Counted from the stretch's first letter, positions 1 to 10,830 are shown. The stretch is 64,000 nucleotides of DNA from Acidovorax sp. NCPPB 4044 (GCF_028069655.1 NZ_JAMCOS010000001.1:2448001-2512000), one strand, 5' to 3'. The notes: a model not told the origin generated them from the sequence alone. Numbers and translations are program-made.

Positions 1-295
1 TGGCCTCCATCGGCAGAATATCCAGAGCGATGATCGTGCCGTTGAGCCTGCCTGTCGCAGCCCCATCCGGCGCCATGCGCCGCCTCAGGTATTGGCTCCA
101 TGCGCCAGGTGCCGATCCAAGATCCACCACCACATGCCCAGGCTTGATGAGCCCGAGGCTATCGTCTATTTCCTTGAGCTTGTAGGCAGCGCGAGCCCGG
201 TAGCCCTCTTTCTGCGCCAGCTTGACGTAGGTGTCGTTCACATGGTCGTGAAGCCATGCCTTGTTCACCTTCTTGCTTTTTGTGTTGACTTTCAT
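1..295 (-). CDS. rlmE: 23S rRNA (uridine-2'-O-)methyltransferase RlmE, 5' part only
   Basis: The first 98 codons are present; the gene runs off the left edge. RlmE (FtsJ/RrmJ) 2'-O-methylates U2552 of 23S rRNA using SAM. The visible part begins [15 protein letters not shown] and contains the basic N-terminus, the RARAAYKL segment and the SAM-binding motif [15 protein letters not shown] followed by an acidic strand (IIALDI). The start codon at 295 lies only 20 bases from the yhbY start on the other strand, the usual divergent arrangement of these two ribosome-related genes. Confidence 0.93.
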   Translation of the reverse strand, partial: MKVNTKSKKVNKAWLHDHVNDTYVKLAQKEGYRARAAYKLKEIDDSLGLIKPGHVVVDLGSAPGAWSQYLRRRMAPDGAATGRLNGTIIALDILPMEA

Positions 296-315
296 CCTGC
301 CTCGATAATACGGCC

Positions 316-789
316 ATGCCCCAAATTCAATTGACTCCTGCAGAGCGCAGGGAATACCGCGCCAGCGCCCATCACCTGGATCCCGTGGTAATGATCGGCG
401 GAGACGGCCTCACCGCTGCCGTTCAGAAAGAAGTGGATGCTGCGTTGGTGGCCCATGGCCTCATCAAAGTGCGCATCTTCAACGATGACCGTGCCGCGCG
501 CGAACTGATATACCAACAGCTCTCCGAGCAATTGAACGCAGCGCCTATCCAGCATATCGGCAAGCTGATCGTCCTGTGGCGGCCACAGCCTCCCAAGGCG
601 AAGACGGTCGATGAAGACCGTATGCCGGGCCCTCGAGATGTCAAGGTGCTGAAGTTCAGCAAACGGGGTGGGCAACGTCCCGAGGTGAAGCAATTGCGTG
701 TCTTGGGCAATCAGCGGCTCACCTCGAGCGGCCAGATCAAGCGGGCAAAGCCCAAGCAGAAGTCCATCAAGAAAAGGCAAGCAGATTGA
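316..789 (+). CDS. yhbY: YhbY-family RNA-binding protein (CRM domain)
   Basis: 157 residues. The first ~97 residues match the CRS1-YhbY (CRM) fold, with the typical [15 protein letters not shown] segment (GxxG-like loop) and the later [10 protein letters not shown] strand. The family binds pre-50S ribosomal particles. The C-terminal ~55 residues are lysine- and arginine-rich and look disordered, longer than in E. coli YhbY (97 aa). It is divergent from rlmE with overlapping promoter space, consistent with joint expression of ribosome-assembly factors. The stop codon is 2 bases before the next start. Confidence 0.9.
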   Translation: MPQIQLTPAERREYRASAHHLDPVVMIGGDGLTAAVQKEVDAALVAHGLIKVRIFNDDRAARELIYQQLSEQLNAAPIQHIGKLIVLWRPQPPKAKTVDEDRMPGPRDVKVLKFSKRGGQRPEVKQLRVLGNQRLTSSGQIKRAKPKQKSIKKRQAD

Positions 790-791
790 CC

Positions 792-1541
792 ATGAGCGCT
801 GGAGTCTCAGTTCCATCGCAGCGCCATGTCATCTGCATGAAGTGGGGGAGCAAATACGGACCCGAATATGTGAACCGGCTCTACGCAATGGTGCGACGCC
901 ACTTGCAAGGGGCGTTTCGCTTCATCTGCCTCACGGATGATCCCCAGGGTATTCGCGAAGAAGTGGAGTGTTTTCCGATACCACCTCTCGACTTGCCACC
1001 GGGGATTCCAGAACGGGGGTGGACCAAGCTGGCCACCTTCAGCGAAGACCTGTACGGATTGCACGGCCCCGCACTGTTTCTTGACGTGGATGTGGTTGTG
1101 GTTGGCGGACTCGACGAATTTTTCACGCATCCAGGCGAGTTCGTCATCATCCATGACTACAAAAGGCCATGGAGAATCACCGGCAACTCATCGGTTTATC
1201 GGTTCGAGATTGGCAGGCATCCAGATGTGCTGGCTTATTTTCGCGATAACTTTGAAGCCATCCGCTCGAAGTTTCGAAACGAGCAGGCTTACTTGTCGGA
1301 CTTCCTGCATGGCCAGGGAAAACTAAGCTACTGGCCCAAGCCGTGGTGCCCTAGCTTCAAATACCACAGCATCCCCGCGTGGCCCCGCAACTATTGGCGC
1401 AGTCCATCCATTCCGCAGGAAGCCAGGATCGTGATCTTTCACGGAGAGTGCAATCCTCCCGATGCCCTTGCGGGAAGGCGCAACAGACGGTTTCGCCATA
1501 TTGAACCCACGCTGTGGGTGGCAGAACACTGGCGTGAATAG
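792..1541 (+). CDS. Putative glycosyltransferase-like protein (GT-A type, DxD motif)
   Basis: 249 residues from the ATG at 792; a TTG at 786 in frame would overlap the yhbY stop, so I prefer the ATG. No signal peptide or membrane segment is seen. The segment LFLDVDVVVVGGLDEFF has the hydrophobic strand plus D-x-D arrangement of metal-dependent GT-A glycosyltransferases, and FRFICLTDDP is typical of the N-terminal nucleotide-binding part of the same families. Near the end YHSIPAWPRN and IVIFHGECNPPDAL resemble the end of such domains. The acceptor is unknown. It follows yhbY by 2 bases and may be translationally coupled. Assignment is by motif only. Confidence 0.68.
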   Translation: MSAGVSVPSQRHVICMKWGSKYGPEYVNRLYAMVRRHLQGAFRFICLTDDPQGIREEVECFPIPPLDLPPGIPERGWTKLATFSEDLYGLHGPALFLDVDVVVVGGLDEFFTHPGEFVIIHDYKRPWRITGNSSVYRFEIGRHPDVLAYFRDNFEAIRSKFRNEQAYLSDFLHGQGKLSYWPKPWCPSFKYHSIPAWPRNYWRSPSIPQEARIVIFHGECNPPDALAGRRNRRFRHIEPTLWVAEHWRE

Positions 1542-1579
1542 ATGGATTTTCACGCTCGACAAGAGCAGCAGTGCTGTCC

Positions 1580-1990
1580 TTATCGAGCGGGAGCCACCCG
1601 CATCAGAACCACCAGGGCACAAATCCATTGCAAGGCATACATCGCCGTTCCGACGCTGTGCCAAAGCTGCAGGTTCATGCGCGCCACGATCCGCGGCGCC
1701 ACCCCGTACTGCACCAGCAGGGCCAGCAACAAGCCCCCAATGATGTACAGCATGGATGCTTTCGCCCAGGTTTCCTGCCCGTGGTCTTTTCTGGAAGAAA
1801 GCACCAGCAGAAGCAGAGCGCATGCAGCAGATACAAAGGTCTGCGCCTCGAACAGGCGTGCAGCCATGTTTCCAGCCATCACAGGCGTCTGCAGATGCGC
1901 GAACAGCATTGGCACAGCCAGGAATCCGATCGCGGTCAGGCTGCCCCACCACAGAGCAGCGGCCAGCAGAACCAAACGGTAACGCATCAC
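1580..1990 (-). CDS. DUF4149-type small membrane protein
   Basis: 136 residues with four hydrophobic segments (about 6-28, 48-66, 78-98 and 112-132), charged ends and an FEAQTFV segment between helices 1 and 2, the pattern of the DUF4149/TMEM205-like family. The start is GTG at 1990 or the adjacent ATG at 1987. It lies just upstream of greA on the far side of a convergent junction with the glycosyltransferase-like gene. Function is unknown; it is probably an inner-membrane protein. Confidence 0.75.
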   Translation of the reverse strand: MMRYRLVLLAAALWWGSLTAIGFLAVPMLFAHLQTPVMAGNMAARLFEAQTFVSAACALLLLVLSSRKDHGQETWAKASMLYIIGGLLLALLVQYGVAPRIVARMNLQLWHSVGTAMYALQWICALVVLMRVAPAR

Positions 1991-2012
1991 GGTCTCAAAT
2001 ACGCTTGCTCAT

Positions 2013-2489
2013 TCACAAGTAGCGCACTCCCACCACTTCATAGCGCCGCAGCCCACCGGGAGCCTGCACCTCGGCAGTATCGCCCTCTTCTTTGCCGATG
2101 AGGGCGCGGGCAATTGGACTGGATACATTGATAAGCCCCAGTTTCAGATCCGCCTCGTCTTCGCCAACGATCTGATAGGTGACGAGATCGCCGGAATCCT
2201 CATCCTCCACATCCACCGTGGCCCCAAAGACCACCTTGCCATCTGCATCCAATTGCGATGGATCGATAACCTGGGCTGCGGAGAGTTTGCCCTCGACTTC
2301 TTGGATCCGTCCTTCTATGAATCCCTGGCGGTCTTTGGCAGCCTCATATTCGGCGTTTTCGCTCAAGTCGCCCTGAGCCCGTGCTTCGGCGATGGCATTG
2401 ATGACAGAGGGCCGCTCAACGGTCTTGAGGCGGTGCAGTTCCTCCTTGAGCTTTTCTGCCCCGCGTTTGGTAATGGGAATGGTGGCCAT
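2013..2489 (-). CDS. greA: Transcription elongation factor GreA
   Basis: 158 residues from the ATG at 2489 ([18 protein letters not shown]); the in-frame extension to 2510 lacks conservation. GreA enters the RNA polymerase secondary channel and stimulates cleavage of backtracked RNA. The N-terminal coiled coil (to about residue 75) carries the acidic tip GDLSENAEY with Asp41 and Glu44, the catalytic pair in E. coli. The C-terminal FKBP-like domain ends [11 protein letters not shown]. It is downstream of carAB on the same strand, an arrangement common in Burkholderiales, with a hairpin between them. Confidence 0.97.
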   Translation of the reverse strand: MATIPITKRGAEKLKEELHRLKTVERPSVINAIAEARAQGDLSENAEYEAAKDRQGFIEGRIQEVEGKLSAAQVIDPSQLDADGKVVFGATVDVEDEDSGDLVTYQIVGEDEADLKLGLINVSSPIARALIGKEEGDTAEVQAPGGLRRYEVVGVRYL

Positions 2490-2580
2490 TGAATCAGTCT
2501 CCACGTTCAACTCATACCGTGCATATGCACGGCCTACAGCGCCGAGTTCCTTAGAAAGTCACTGCAAACGCCCCAAAAGC

Positions 2581-2610
2581 AAACCGCCGCGCGTTGCCGC
2601 GCGGCGGTTT
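2581..2610 (-). terminator. Strong hairpin between carB and greA
   Basis: Perfect 13-bp stem (AAACCGCCGCGCG, 4-base loop, then its complement). On the minus strand it is followed by a GCTTTTGG stretch, so it is a plausible, perhaps leaky, terminator 95 bases after carB and 91 bases before the greA start. Confidence 0.65.
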
Positions 2611-2704
2611 CGTTCATGTCAACGCCAAATTATGCCGTTTTTTCAGAGTCGTCCGTCACTGCCTTCAAAGGGTGGACGGTCAAACGACTGCAAGACCCTG
2701 CGCA

Positions 2705-5700
2705 TCACACAGAAGCCAGTTGCGCGTGCAGTTCCTGCACCGAATAGACATCCAAGTTCTGCAGATGCTTCATTCCCTCTACCGCAGCCTCTGCGCCGAA
2801 GATGGTAGTGAAAGTCGTCACACGAGCCAGCAACGAACTCGTTCGGATCGCACGTGAATCGGCAATCGCATTGCGGCGCTCTTCCACGGTGTTGATCACC
2901 ATGACGATCTCATCGTTCTTGATCATGTCGACGATGTGAGGGCGTCCTTCGGTCACCTTGTTGACTACCTGCACAGGCACCCCGGCTTCAGCAATTGCAG
3001 CAGCGGTGCCCTTGGTGGCCACCAATTCAAACCCCTTTGCAGCCAACTCGCGGGCAATTGCGACAGCACGTGGCTTGTCGGTATTCTTCACCGTGAGAAA
3101 CACCTTGCCTGAAGTTGGCAGCTTGGTGCCGGCTCCGAGCTGGCTTTTGACGAAAGCTTCGCCAAAGGTCTTGCCCACACCCATGACTTCTCCGGTGGAC
3201 TTCATCTCCGGCCCGAGGATGGTGTCCACACCAGGAAATTTCACAAAGGGGAAGACAGCTTCCTTGACGCTGAAATACGGGGGAGTCACCTCATGGGTGA
3301 TTCCCTGGGAAGCCAGCGACTGTCCAGCCATGCAGCGCGCAGCCACTTTGGCCAGTTGGATGCCGGTGGCTTTGGAAACGAAGGGCACGGTACGTGATGC
3401 TCGCGGATTCACCTCAAGAACGTAGATAACGTCTTTCTTCGATCCGTTTTCTTCGACTTCCTGGATGGCGAACTGCACGTTCATCAAGCCCACTACGCTC
3501 AGTCCTTCAGCCATGGCGGCAGTCTGGCGCTTGATCTCGTCTACCGTCACCTTGGACAGATAGTAAGGCGGCAACGAGCAGGCAGAGTCACCCGAATGGA
3601 CACCGGCTTGCTCAATGTGCTCCATCACACCACCGATAAAAACCTCACCTTCCGGATCACGCAGGCAGTCCACATCGCACTCGATGGCATCGCTCAGAAA
3701 ACGGTCGAGCAGCACCGGCGAGTCATTGCTGACCTTGACGGCCTCACGCATGTACCGTTCCAGATCACGCTGCTCGTGCACGATTTCCATTGCGCGTCCG
3801 CCCAGCACGTAGCTGGGGCGGACAACCAGCGGGTAGCCCAGCGCGCCAGCTTTTTCCAGCGCTTCGGTTTCGGTTCGGGCGGTGGCATTGGGTGGTTGAC
3901 GAAGTCCCAAAGTACCCAACAGCTTCTGAAAACGTTCCCGATCCTCGGCAGCGTCAATCATGTCAGGGCTCGTACCAATGATCGGCACACCCTCCGCCTC
4001 CAAGCCCAACGCGAGTTTGAGCGGTGTCTGCCCGCCGTATTGCACGATGACACCTGTCGGCTTTTCCTTATCAACGATTTCCAGTACGTCTTCGAGGGTG
4101 AGTGGCTCAAAGTACAGACGGTCCGATGTGTCGTAGTCGGTGGACACCGTTTCAGGATTGCAGTTGACCATGATGGTCTCGTAGCCATCCTCACGCATTG
4201 CCAGCGCCGCATGCACGCAGCAATAGTCGAATTCGATCCCTTGCCCGATGCGGTTAGGACCGCCACCAAGGACCATGATCTTCTTTTTAGAGGAAGGCTC
4301 TGACTCGCACTCTTCCTCATAGGTCGAGTACATGTACGCAGTGTTTGTGGGGAACTCGGCAGCGCAAGTATCCACGCGCTTGTACACAGGGCGCACGTTC
4401 AGAGCACGACGGGCTTCTCGCACGTCCTTCTCATTCGTCTTGAGCAACTTGGCCAAACGCCGGTCAGAGAAGCCCTTTTTCTTGAGTGTGCGCAATGTCG
4501 TGGCATCCAGCGCAGCGAGCGCACCCGCTCCCTTTTCTGCATAAAGCTTATCGAGCTCCAACTCGATCTTCACGATTTCCTCAATCTGCACCAAGAACCA
4601 TTTGTCGATCTTGGTGAGGTCATGAACTTCGTCTACTGAAAGACCCATCGCGAAGGCATCGCCCACGTACCAGATACGCTCAGGTCCGGGTTCGCCGAGC
4701 TCCTTTTCGAGCAATTCCCTGTCCTGGGTCTTCTCATTCATTCCGTCAACGCCAACCTCCAGACCACGTAGCGCCTTCTGAAAAGACTCTTGGAATGTGC
4801 GGCCCATGGCCATCACCTCACCCACGGATTTCATTTGCGTCGTCAGACGGCTGTCCGCGGCAGGGAATTTCTCGAAGGCAAAACGCGGAATCTTGGTTAC
4901 GACGTAATCGATGGACGGCTCAAAAGAGGCGGGAGTCGCTCCTCCCGTAATGTCGTTCCGCAATTCATCCAATGTATAGCCCACCGCAAGCTTCGCCGCC
5001 ACCTTGGCAATCGGGAAACCAGTCGCCTTGGATGCCAACGCCGAAGAGCGAGACACACGCGGGTTCATCTCAATGACGATCATTCGGCCGTCTTTTGGGT
5101 TCACCGAGAACTGCACATTGGAGCCGCCGGTATCCACCCCGATCTCGCGCAGCACAGCCAAACTGGCGTTGCGCATGATCTGATATTCCTTATCCGTGAG
5201 CGTCTGCGCTGGTGCAACGGTGATCGAGTCGCCAGTGTGCACGCCCATCGGATCCAAGTTTTCGATGGAACAGACGATGATGCAGTTGTCCTTTTTATCG
5301 CGAACAACCTCCATCTCATACTCTTTCCAGCCTAGCAAAGACTCTTCGATGAGCAGTTCATTGGTAGGCGAAGCCTCGAGACCGCGCTTACAGATGGTCT
5401 CGAACTCCTCCGGGTTGTAAGCGATGCCGCCGCCAGTGCCGCCCAGCGTGAAGCTAGGGCGAATCACGGTGGGAAAACCAACGCTCTTTTGGACGCTCCA
5501 GGCCTCATCCATCGAATGGGCGATGCCCGAACGTGCCGAGCCCAACCCAATACGGGTCATGGCATCCTTGAACTTGAGCCGATCCTCCGCCTTGTCGATA
5601 GCCTCAGGCGTCGCGCCGATCAACTCAACTTTGTACTTGTGCAACACACCGTTGCGCCAAAGGTCGAGTGCGCAATTCAATGCGGTCTGCCCACCCATGG

Positions 5701-5965
5701 TAGGAAGAATGGCATCCGGGCGTTCTTTTGCGATGATTTTCTCAACCATCTGCCACGTGATCGGCTCGATATAGGTGACGTCGGCAGTTGCCGGGTCAGT
5801 CATGATCGTGGCAGGATTGCTGTTGATCAAGATGACCTTGTACCCCTCTTCGCGCAAGGCTTTGCAGGCTTGTACGCCGGAATAGTCGAACTCACAGGCC
5901 TGACCGATGATGATCGGCCCGGCTCCGATGATGAGGATCGATTTGAGATCTGTGCGCTTAGGCAT
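2705..5965 (-). CDS. carB: Carbamoyl-phosphate synthase large subunit
   Basis: 1,086 residues, normal length for CarB. With CarA it makes carbamoyl phosphate from bicarbonate, ammonia (from glutamine) and two ATP, for arginine and pyrimidines. Two homologous ATP-grasp halves are visible: the first starts [22 protein letters not shown], the second [20 protein letters not shown]; each has the [10 protein letters not shown] or [14 protein letters not shown] nucleotide loop and an EVNPR / [18 protein letters not shown] metal-binding block. The last ~140 residues are the MGS-like allosteric domain. The ATG overlaps the carA stop by one base (TAATG), implying translational coupling. Confidence 0.98.
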   Translation of the reverse strand: MPKRTDLKSILIIGAGPIIIGQACEFDYSGVQACKALREEGYKVILINSNPATIMTDPATADVTYIEPITWQMVEKIIAKERPDAILPTMGGQTALNCALDLWRNGVLHKYKVELIGATPEAIDKAEDRLKFKDAMTRIGLGSARSGIAHSMDEAWSVQKSVGFPTVIRPSFTLGGTGGGIAYNPEEFETICKRGLEASPTNELLIEESLLGWKEYEMEVVRDKKDNCIIVCSIENLDPMGVHTGDSITVAPAQTLTDKEYQIMRNASLAVLREIGVDTGGSNVQFSVNPKDGRMIVIEMNPRVSRSSALASKATGFPIAKVAAKLAVGYTLDELRNDITGGATPASFEPSIDYVVTKIPRFAFEKFPAADSRLTTQMKSVGEVMAMGRTFQESFQKALRGLEVGVDGMNEKTQDRELLEKELGEPGPERIWYVGDAFAMGLSVDEVHDLTKIDKWFLVQIEEIVKIELELDKLYAEKGAGALAALDATTLRTLKKKGFSDRRLAKLLKTNEKDVREARRALNVRPVYKRVDTCAAEFPTNTAYMYSTYEEECESEPSSKKKIMVLGGGPNRIGQGIEFDYCCVHAALAMREDGYETIMVNCNPETVSTDYDTSDRLYFEPLTLEDVLEIVDKEKPTGVIVQYGGQTPLKLALGLEAEGVPIIGTSPDMIDAAEDRERFQKLLGTLGLRQPPNATARTETEALEKAGALGYPLVVRPSYVLGGRAMEIVHEQRDLERYMREAVKVSNDSPVLLDRFLSDAIECDVDCLRDPEGEVFIGGVMEHIEQAGVHSGDSACSLPPYYLSKVTVDEIKRQTAAMAEGLSVVGLMNVQFAIQEVEENGSKKDVIYVLEVNPRASRTVPFVSKATGIQLAKVAARCMAGQSLASQGITHEVTPPYFSVKEAVFPFVKFPGVDTILGPEMKSTGEVMGVGKTFGEAFVKSQLGAGTKLPTSGKVFLTVKNTDKPRAVAIARELAAKGFELVATKGTAAAIAEAGVPVQVVNKVTEGRPHIVDMIKNDEIVMVINTVEERRNAIADSRAIRTSSLLARVTTFTTIFGAEAAVEGMKHLQNLDVYSVQELHAQLASV

Positions 5966-7128
5966 TAGTTTTTCTCCATCAGCGCAGTGAAGCGATCAAA
6001 CAGGTATGCGATATCGTGGGGCCCGGGGGATGCCTCGGGGTGCCCCTGGAAGCAGAATGCTGGCTTTTCGGTGTGTGCCAAACCTTGCAGCGTGCCATCA
6101 AAAAGGCTGATGTGCGTCGCGCGCAGGTGCGCAGGCAGCGAATCTGCTTCGACCGCGAAACCATGGTTTTGACTGGTGATGCTCACCCGCCCGTCGTCAA
6201 GGTCTTTCACCGGATGATTGGCACCATGGTGGCTGTTGCCCATCTTGAAAGTTTTCGCACCGCAGGCCAGGGCCATGATCTGATGCCCCAGGCAAATGCC
6301 AAACAACGGGATGCCCGCTTCGATAATCTGGCGCGTGGCTTCAATGGCGTAATCACAAGGCGCGGGGTCACCGGGTCCATTGGACAGGAATACGCCATCG
6401 GGATCCAGCGCAAGAACTTCAGCTGCCGACGTCGCCGCAGGTACCACAGTAAGCTTGCAGCCACGCTCAGCCAGCATCCTCAAAATGTTCTTTTTCACGC
6501 CATAGTCGTACGCTACGACATGAAAGCGAGGAGCTGATTGCCGGCCATAGCCGGATCCGAGCTTCCATTCGGTCTGATCCCAGGTGTATTGCGTTGAGGT
6601 ACTTACAACCTTGGCAAGATCAAGGCCCTTCATGCTAGGTGCGCTCTTTGCTGCAGCCAAGGCTTCATCAATGCGTGCCTGCGTCACCTGTTCGTCGGCG
6701 GCAAGCCCCAGAATCGCACCATTCTGCGCTCCCCGATCACGCAATAAACGTGTCAGTTTGCGGGTGTCGATGTCAGCAATGGCCACCGTTTTCTCACGCA
6801 CCAGATACTGCGAAAGCGTCTCAGTGCTACGGAAATTGCTGGCAAGTAGAGGCAAGTCTTTGATGATGAGACCTGCGGCATGGATCTTGTCGGCCTCGAT
6901 ATCCTCGGCATTGACTCCATAGTTACCAATGTGCGGATACGTCAAAGTAACGATCTGCTGGCAATAGCTAGGGTCTGTGAGGATTTCCTGGTAGCCAGTG
7001 AGAGCAGTGTTGAACACCACTTCACCTACCGTGGCGCCGGCGGCACCGATCGAGTGACCAATAAAGACCGTGCCGTCTGCGAGCGCCAAGATGGCGGGCG
7101 GGAAGGTTCCCTTGAGAGACAAAAGCAC
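5965..7128 (-). CDS. carA: Carbamoyl-phosphate synthase small (glutaminase) subunit
   Basis: 387 residues from a GTG at 7128. The N-terminal CarA-specific domain begins [14 protein letters not shown]; the C-terminal class I glutamine amidotransferase domain has the nucleophile Cys279 in GICLGHQ and the partners His363 and Glu365 in GHPEASPGP. It releases ammonia from glutamine and channels it to CarB. It is the first gene of carAB and shares one base with carB. Confidence 0.97.
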   Translation of the reverse strand: MLLSLKGTFPPAILALADGTVFIGHSIGAAGATVGEVVFNTALTGYQEILTDPSYCQQIVTLTYPHIGNYGVNAEDIEADKIHAAGLIIKDLPLLASNFRSTETLSQYLVREKTVAIADIDTRKLTRLLRDRGAQNGAILGLAADEQVTQARIDEALAAAKSAPSMKGLDLAKVVSTSTQYTWDQTEWKLGSGYGRQSAPRFHVVAYDYGVKKNILRMLAERGCKLTVVPAATSAAEVLALDPDGVFLSNGPGDPAPCDYAIEATRQIIEAGIPLFGICLGHQIMALACGAKTFKMGNSHHGANHPVKDLDDGRVSITSQNHGFAVEADSLPAHLRATHISLFDGTLQGLAHTEKPAFCFQGHPEASPGPHDIAYLFDRFTALMEKN

Positions 7129-7159
7129 TGGGTTCTCCGAATGGTTACGGGTCGCCCGG

Positions 7160-7183
7160 AGCCCTCGAGAAAACCTGAGGGCT
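7160..7183 (-). promoter_or_regulatory. Inverted repeat in the carA leader
   Basis: AGCCCTC and GAGGGCT pair perfectly around a 10-base loop, 32 bases upstream of the carA start. There is no T-run, so it is not an ordinary terminator. It could be an mRNA leader structure or a protein site; no function can be assigned from sequence. Confidence 0.35.
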
Positions 7184-7321
7184 ACTGCTTATGGAGGGAT
7201 TGCTTTGGTTGCGGCCGGGCGACGTTTTTGCGGGAAAGCCTCCAATTGTACCCTCAGCACGCACCGCAGCTGCTAGAAAAGTCTTTGGACGGCAACATCC
7301 GGCAAGAGCAGGCGCGCGGCC

Positions 7322-7357
7322 AAAAAACAAAGGCCGCAGCTTTTGGCTGCGGCCTTT
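7322..7357 (-). terminator. Rho-independent terminator after tRNA-Pro(GGG)
   Basis: On the minus strand a 12-bp perfect stem (AAAGGCCGCAGC and its complement, 5-base loop) is followed by TTTGTTTTTT-type sequence. It starts 6 bases after the CCA end of the tRNA gene. Confidence 0.9.
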
Positions 7358-7363
7358 CAATAA

Positions 7364-7440
7364 TGGTCGGCGTGGCGGGATTCGAACTCGCGACCCCTTG
7401 CACCCCATGCAAGTGCGCTACCAGGCTGCGCTACACGCCG
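7364..7440 (-). tRNA. tRNA-Pro, anticodon GGG
   Basis: 77 bases including an encoded CCA end. The acceptor stem CGGCGTG pairs with CACGCCG. The anticodon stem CTTGC/GCAAG encloses the 7-base loop ATGGGGT, giving anticodon GGG (reads CCC and CCT). The T-arm GAGTTCGAATCCCGC is canonical. Confidence 0.97.
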
Positions 7441-7467
7441 ACAAGACTTAGATTGTATATCGAAAAA

Positions 7468-7854
7468 TCACCATTCAGACAGAAGTGCACGAATTTCTAA
7501 TAAATCTCTACGCAAGCCGCGTCGCCCAGCAGCGTCGTGGCCGGCCTGGACTATCCCTTCTGCTGCAACTCTGGCCTCGTAGCCGCCAACTCCCAGTCCT
7601 TCAGGTTCTTGCAGGCGATTCCTTGCTCCACTGATCGTAAAACCCTGCTCATACAGGAGCTCTCTGATTCGCCGGATCATCAGCACTTCATGATGCTGAT
7701 AGTACCGACGATTTCCCCGACGCTTCATAGGTCGCAACTGCGTGAATTCCTGCTCCCAGTACCTCAAAACATGGGACTTGACACCACATAGCTCAGCAAC
7801 CTCACCGATCGTGAAATATCTTTTCGCGGGAATAGAGGGTAGCGGCGTGCCCAT
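7468..7854 (-). CDS. MerR-family transcriptional regulator
   Basis: 128 residues. A MerR winged-helix DNA-binding domain occupies about residues 12-80 (RYFTIGEVAELCGVKSHVLRYWEQEF, then NRRYYQHHEVLMIRRIRELL). The C-terminal part is short and has no clustered cysteines, so it is not an obvious metal sensor. It sits directly downstream of ihfA, the conserved position of a MerR-like gene in betaproteobacteria. Its ligand and targets are unknown. Confidence 0.88.
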   Translation of the reverse strand: MGTPLPSIPAKRYFTIGEVAELCGVKSHVLRYWEQEFTQLRPMKRRGNRRYYQHHEVLMIRRIRELLYEQGFTISGARNRLQEPEGLGVGGYEARVAAEGIVQAGHDAAGRRGLRRDLLEIRALLSEW

Positions 7855-7949
7855 GGATGCGCTCTAGGAAAGATAGACGGCGCGCGAAGCGTACTTCACG
7901 GCTCGAGAACGCGCCAGCAAAACAGATGATGCAGCAAACCAGTCGTGTT

Positions 7950-8321
7950 TCACGTGTCGAGATGAGACTCCACGCCGCCGCTTTGAATCTGTTCCTTCAA
8001 TTTGATACTCGCATGGAACGTGACAACACGTCGCGCGTGAATTGGAATGGCTTCCCCAGTGCGAGGATTTCGCCCAGGTCGTGGCGCCTTGGTGCGTATC
8101 TGAAAATTTCCGAAGCCAGAAATTTTCACATCCTGACCATCTACCAGTCGCTGTGCAATCAAGTCGAAAAATGCATCGATCATGTCCTTGGACTCTCGCT
8201 TGTTAAGCCCAATTTGATCAAACAGTAATTCGGAGAGTTGCGCCTTGGTAAGTGCAGGCGTTTCAAGACTTTCCACCGCCAACTCCATCAAGTCCGCCTT
8301 CCTGTCGTTGATTGGCATCAT
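7950..8321 (-). CDS. ihfA: Integration host factor subunit alpha
   Basis: 123 residues if started at the first ATG of the ATGATG at 8321; the second ATG (8318) gives 122. The start overlaps the pheT stop, as is usual. IHF-alpha pairs with IHF-beta and bends DNA. The body is a DNABII fold (ALTKAQLSELLFDQIGLNKRESKDMIDAFFDLI) and the beta arm GRNPRTGE carries the proline (residue 86) that intercalates into DNA. The last ~20 residues (GGVESHLDT region) extend past the E. coli protein. Confidence 0.96.
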   Translation of the reverse strand: MMPINDRKADLMELAVESLETPALTKAQLSELLFDQIGLNKRESKDMIDAFFDLIAQRLVDGQDVKISGFGNFQIRTKAPRPGRNPRTGEAIPIHARRVVTFHASIKLKEQIQSGGVESHLDT

Positions 8322-10765
8322 CGGCGCAGTCTCGCTCCCAATCGTTGTGTCAATTGCTGCAATACAGTCTGCACACACTCATCGATTTCCTTGTCTGTCA
8401 GCACGGCAGTGCCGCCTCCCAATGTCAACCGCAGAGCAAAGCTTTTTTCTTGGGGAGTCAAGCCTCCAGTTACGACCTCACCATCCTTGCCAAGTCTTGC
8501 CCGGAATACGTCAAACAGCACCACAGATCGTAGTTGTTCAGTTTGCATCGCTTCTTCAACTACACGCATGACATCGGCGTAATTCGTCTGTTCGGAAACA
8601 ACGATAGCGATATCGCGGTCCACAGTTTGCTGCTTGTCGACGGGGGTGAAATGGGGCACTTCGCGCTCTAGCACGGCATCGAGCTCCAACTCGAACATTA
8701 CTGGTGCATGCGGCAATTCCCATCTCTGCCGCCATTTCGGATGCAGCTCTCCTACGAAGCCGATGCTCCTGCCAGAAAGCATTACACGAGCACAGCGCCC
8801 AGGATGCATAGCCGGATGCGTGGCAGGCTCGAACTTCGCACCGCGCGGTGCAAGCAATGCTTCTACATCGCCCTTGACATCGAAAAAATCCACGAGGTCG
8901 TCCTTGCGCCCCCACTGCAGTGAATCCAAAGCTCCGTAGGCAACTCCGGCAATGTGCATTGGCTGGTGAAATCCACTCACGCTCGTGTCAGAGTCGGTAA
9001 TGCTTGCATCACGCAAGAATACCCGCCCCAATTCGAACAAGCGTGCGCGGGAAGTCTTGCGACCAATGTTGAACTTCAGCACGTTCAACAGCGAGCCCAA
9101 CAATGAAGAGCGCATCACGCTCATCTGGCTGGCAATGGGATTTATAAGGCGGATGGGTTCTGGATTTGCTGCCAAATCGCGTTCCCAGAGCTCTTCAACG
9201 AAACTGAAATTGATCGTTTCCTGGTAGCCCAATGCCGCAAGCTCTCTACGTACCGTGAAAGCACTACGGTGCTTTTCTGCATGAAGTTTCGGCGTGATTG
9301 GACCCAGTGGTGGAGCCTCTGGCAACAGGTTGTAGCCCATCACACGCACCACTTCCTCTATCAGATCTTCTTCAATCGAAATATCGAATCGATATGAGGG
9401 TGGCGTAACCGTAATGCTGTCTTCGTCGCCCTTGTGCAACGACAGCCCCAATTTGACCAAGGCTTCTGCACATTGCGTCTTGGTGATCGGCATACCAATG
9501 ACTTTGGATGCTCGTGCTATTCGAAGGGTTACAGGCTCCTGAACTGGCATATTCACCTGAATATCGCTGACAGGGCCGCACACAGTCTTATCAGTGCCGC
9601 AAATCTGCAGTACCAGTTGTGTGATACGTTCAATGTGCTCCACCGTCGTCTGCGGATCTACTCCGCGCTCGAATCGATGCCCAGCGTCGGTAGAGAAATT
9701 GAAACGCCGCGACCTTCCGGCAACCGCTTTCGGCCACCAAAACGCGGATTCGATATAGACATCTTGGGTACTATCCGAAACGGCCGTTGCATCGCCACCC
9801 ATAATACCGGCGAGAGACTCAACTTGAAGCTCGTCAGCAATTACACCGACTTGATCATCCAACTCAACCGTCGATCCATTCAGCAGTTTGAGCGATTCAC
9901 CCTTGCACCCCCAACGGACATCCAAAGAGCCATGAATCTTTTCCAAATCAAAAATATGAGAGGGCCGCCCCAATTCGAACATCACATAATTGGATATATC
10001 CACAAGCGGAGAGACTCCGCGTTGACCGCATCGGGCCAGCCGATCTAGCATCCAACGTGGAGTCGCAGCCTTTATGTCAATGTGACGAACAATACGCCCT
10101 GAAAATCGACCGCAGAGATCCGGTGCACTGATTTTCACCGGCAGAACATCGGCAATATCCACTGGGATGGCAGAGAAAGCAGGTTCGCTCAATGGGGTTC
10201 CTGTCAGCGCGGACACCTCGCGCGCGACTCCATGAACACTCAGCGCGTGAGCCAGATTGGGGGTAAGTTTGAGCGTGAAGAGCGTATCGTCCAGCGCCAA
10301 GTACTCACGAATATTCTTACCCACCGGTGCATCCGAAGGAAGCTCAAGAAGACCCTCATGGTCTTCCGCCAGCTTCAACTCGCGGGCCGAGCACAACATG
10401 CCCTGGCTTTCCACTCCACGCAACTTACCAACCTTTATCAAGAAAGGTTTGCCGTCTTCACCGGGCGGCAGTTGAGCACCGACGATGGCACACGGCACTT
10501 TGATGCCAACGCGTGCATTGGGTGCGCCACACACGATACTGAGAAATACTGCGTCTCCAACGTCGACTTGACATACACGCAACCGGTCCGCATTGGGATG
10601 CTGTATTGCTTCCTTGATTTCACCCACCACCACACCCTGGAAAGAGGGGGCCACGGATGAAAGCTCCTCAACTTCCAAACCTGCCATAGTGAGAGTTTCA
10701 GCCAGCTCTACAGTGGACAAAGGTGGATTACAAAACTCGCGCAGCCAGGATTCAGGAAATTGCAT
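8318..10765 (-). CDS. pheT: Phenylalanyl-tRNA synthetase beta subunit
   Basis: 815 residues, normal for bacterial PheT. Domains in order: N-terminal catalytic-like start (MQFPESWLREFCNPPLS), tRNA-binding EMAP/OB domain (about 40-150), B3/B4 editing domain (about 210-385), B5 domain, pseudo-catalytic core, and C-terminal FDX-ACB anticodon-binding domain (FTPVDKQQTVDRDIAIVVSE onward). It forms the alpha2-beta2 enzyme with PheS and clears Tyr-tRNA(Phe). It follows pheS by 65 bases and overlaps ihfA. Confidence 0.97.
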   Translation of the reverse strand: MQFPESWLREFCNPPLSTVELAETLTMAGLEVEELSSVAPSFQGVVVGEIKEAIQHPNADRLRVCQVDVGDAVFLSIVCGAPNARVGIKVPCAIVGAQLPPGEDGKPFLIKVGKLRGVESQGMLCSARELKLAEDHEGLLELPSDAPVGKNIREYLALDDTLFTLKLTPNLAHALSVHGVAREVSALTGTPLSEPAFSAIPVDIADVLPVKISAPDLCGRFSGRIVRHIDIKAATPRWMLDRLARCGQRGVSPLVDISNYVMFELGRPSHIFDLEKIHGSLDVRWGCKGESLKLLNGSTVELDDQVGVIADELQVESLAGIMGGDATAVSDSTQDVYIESAFWWPKAVAGRSRRFNFSTDAGHRFERGVDPQTTVEHIERITQLVLQICGTDKTVCGPVSDIQVNMPVQEPVTLRIARASKVIGMPITKTQCAEALVKLGLSLHKGDEDSITVTPPSYRFDISIEEDLIEEVVRVMGYNLLPEAPPLGPITPKLHAEKHRSAFTVRRELAALGYQETINFSFVEELWERDLAANPEPIRLINPIASQMSVMRSSLLGSLLNVLKFNIGRKTSRARLFELGRVFLRDASITDSDTSVSGFHQPMHIAGVAYGALDSLQWGRKDDLVDFFDVKGDVEALLAPRGAKFEPATHPAMHPGRCARVMLSGRSIGFVGELHPKWRQRWELPHAPVMFELELDAVLEREVPHFTPVDKQQTVDRDIAIVVSEQTNYADVMRVVEEAMQTEQLRSVVLFDVFRARLGKDGEVVTGGLTPQEKSFALRLTLGGGTAVLTDKEIDECVQTVLQQLTQRLGARLRR

Positions 10766-10830
10766 AACTTATTAAAGAAGGGCGGGCGACGTCACCGCCG
10801 TACCCGGCAGTGAATGAGCCAAAATTCTGT

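Noticed and set aside
1323..1952. Minus-strand frame overlapping the glycosyltransferase-like gene and the DUF4149-type gene
   Set aside because: It conflicts with two better-supported genes and has low-quality composition.
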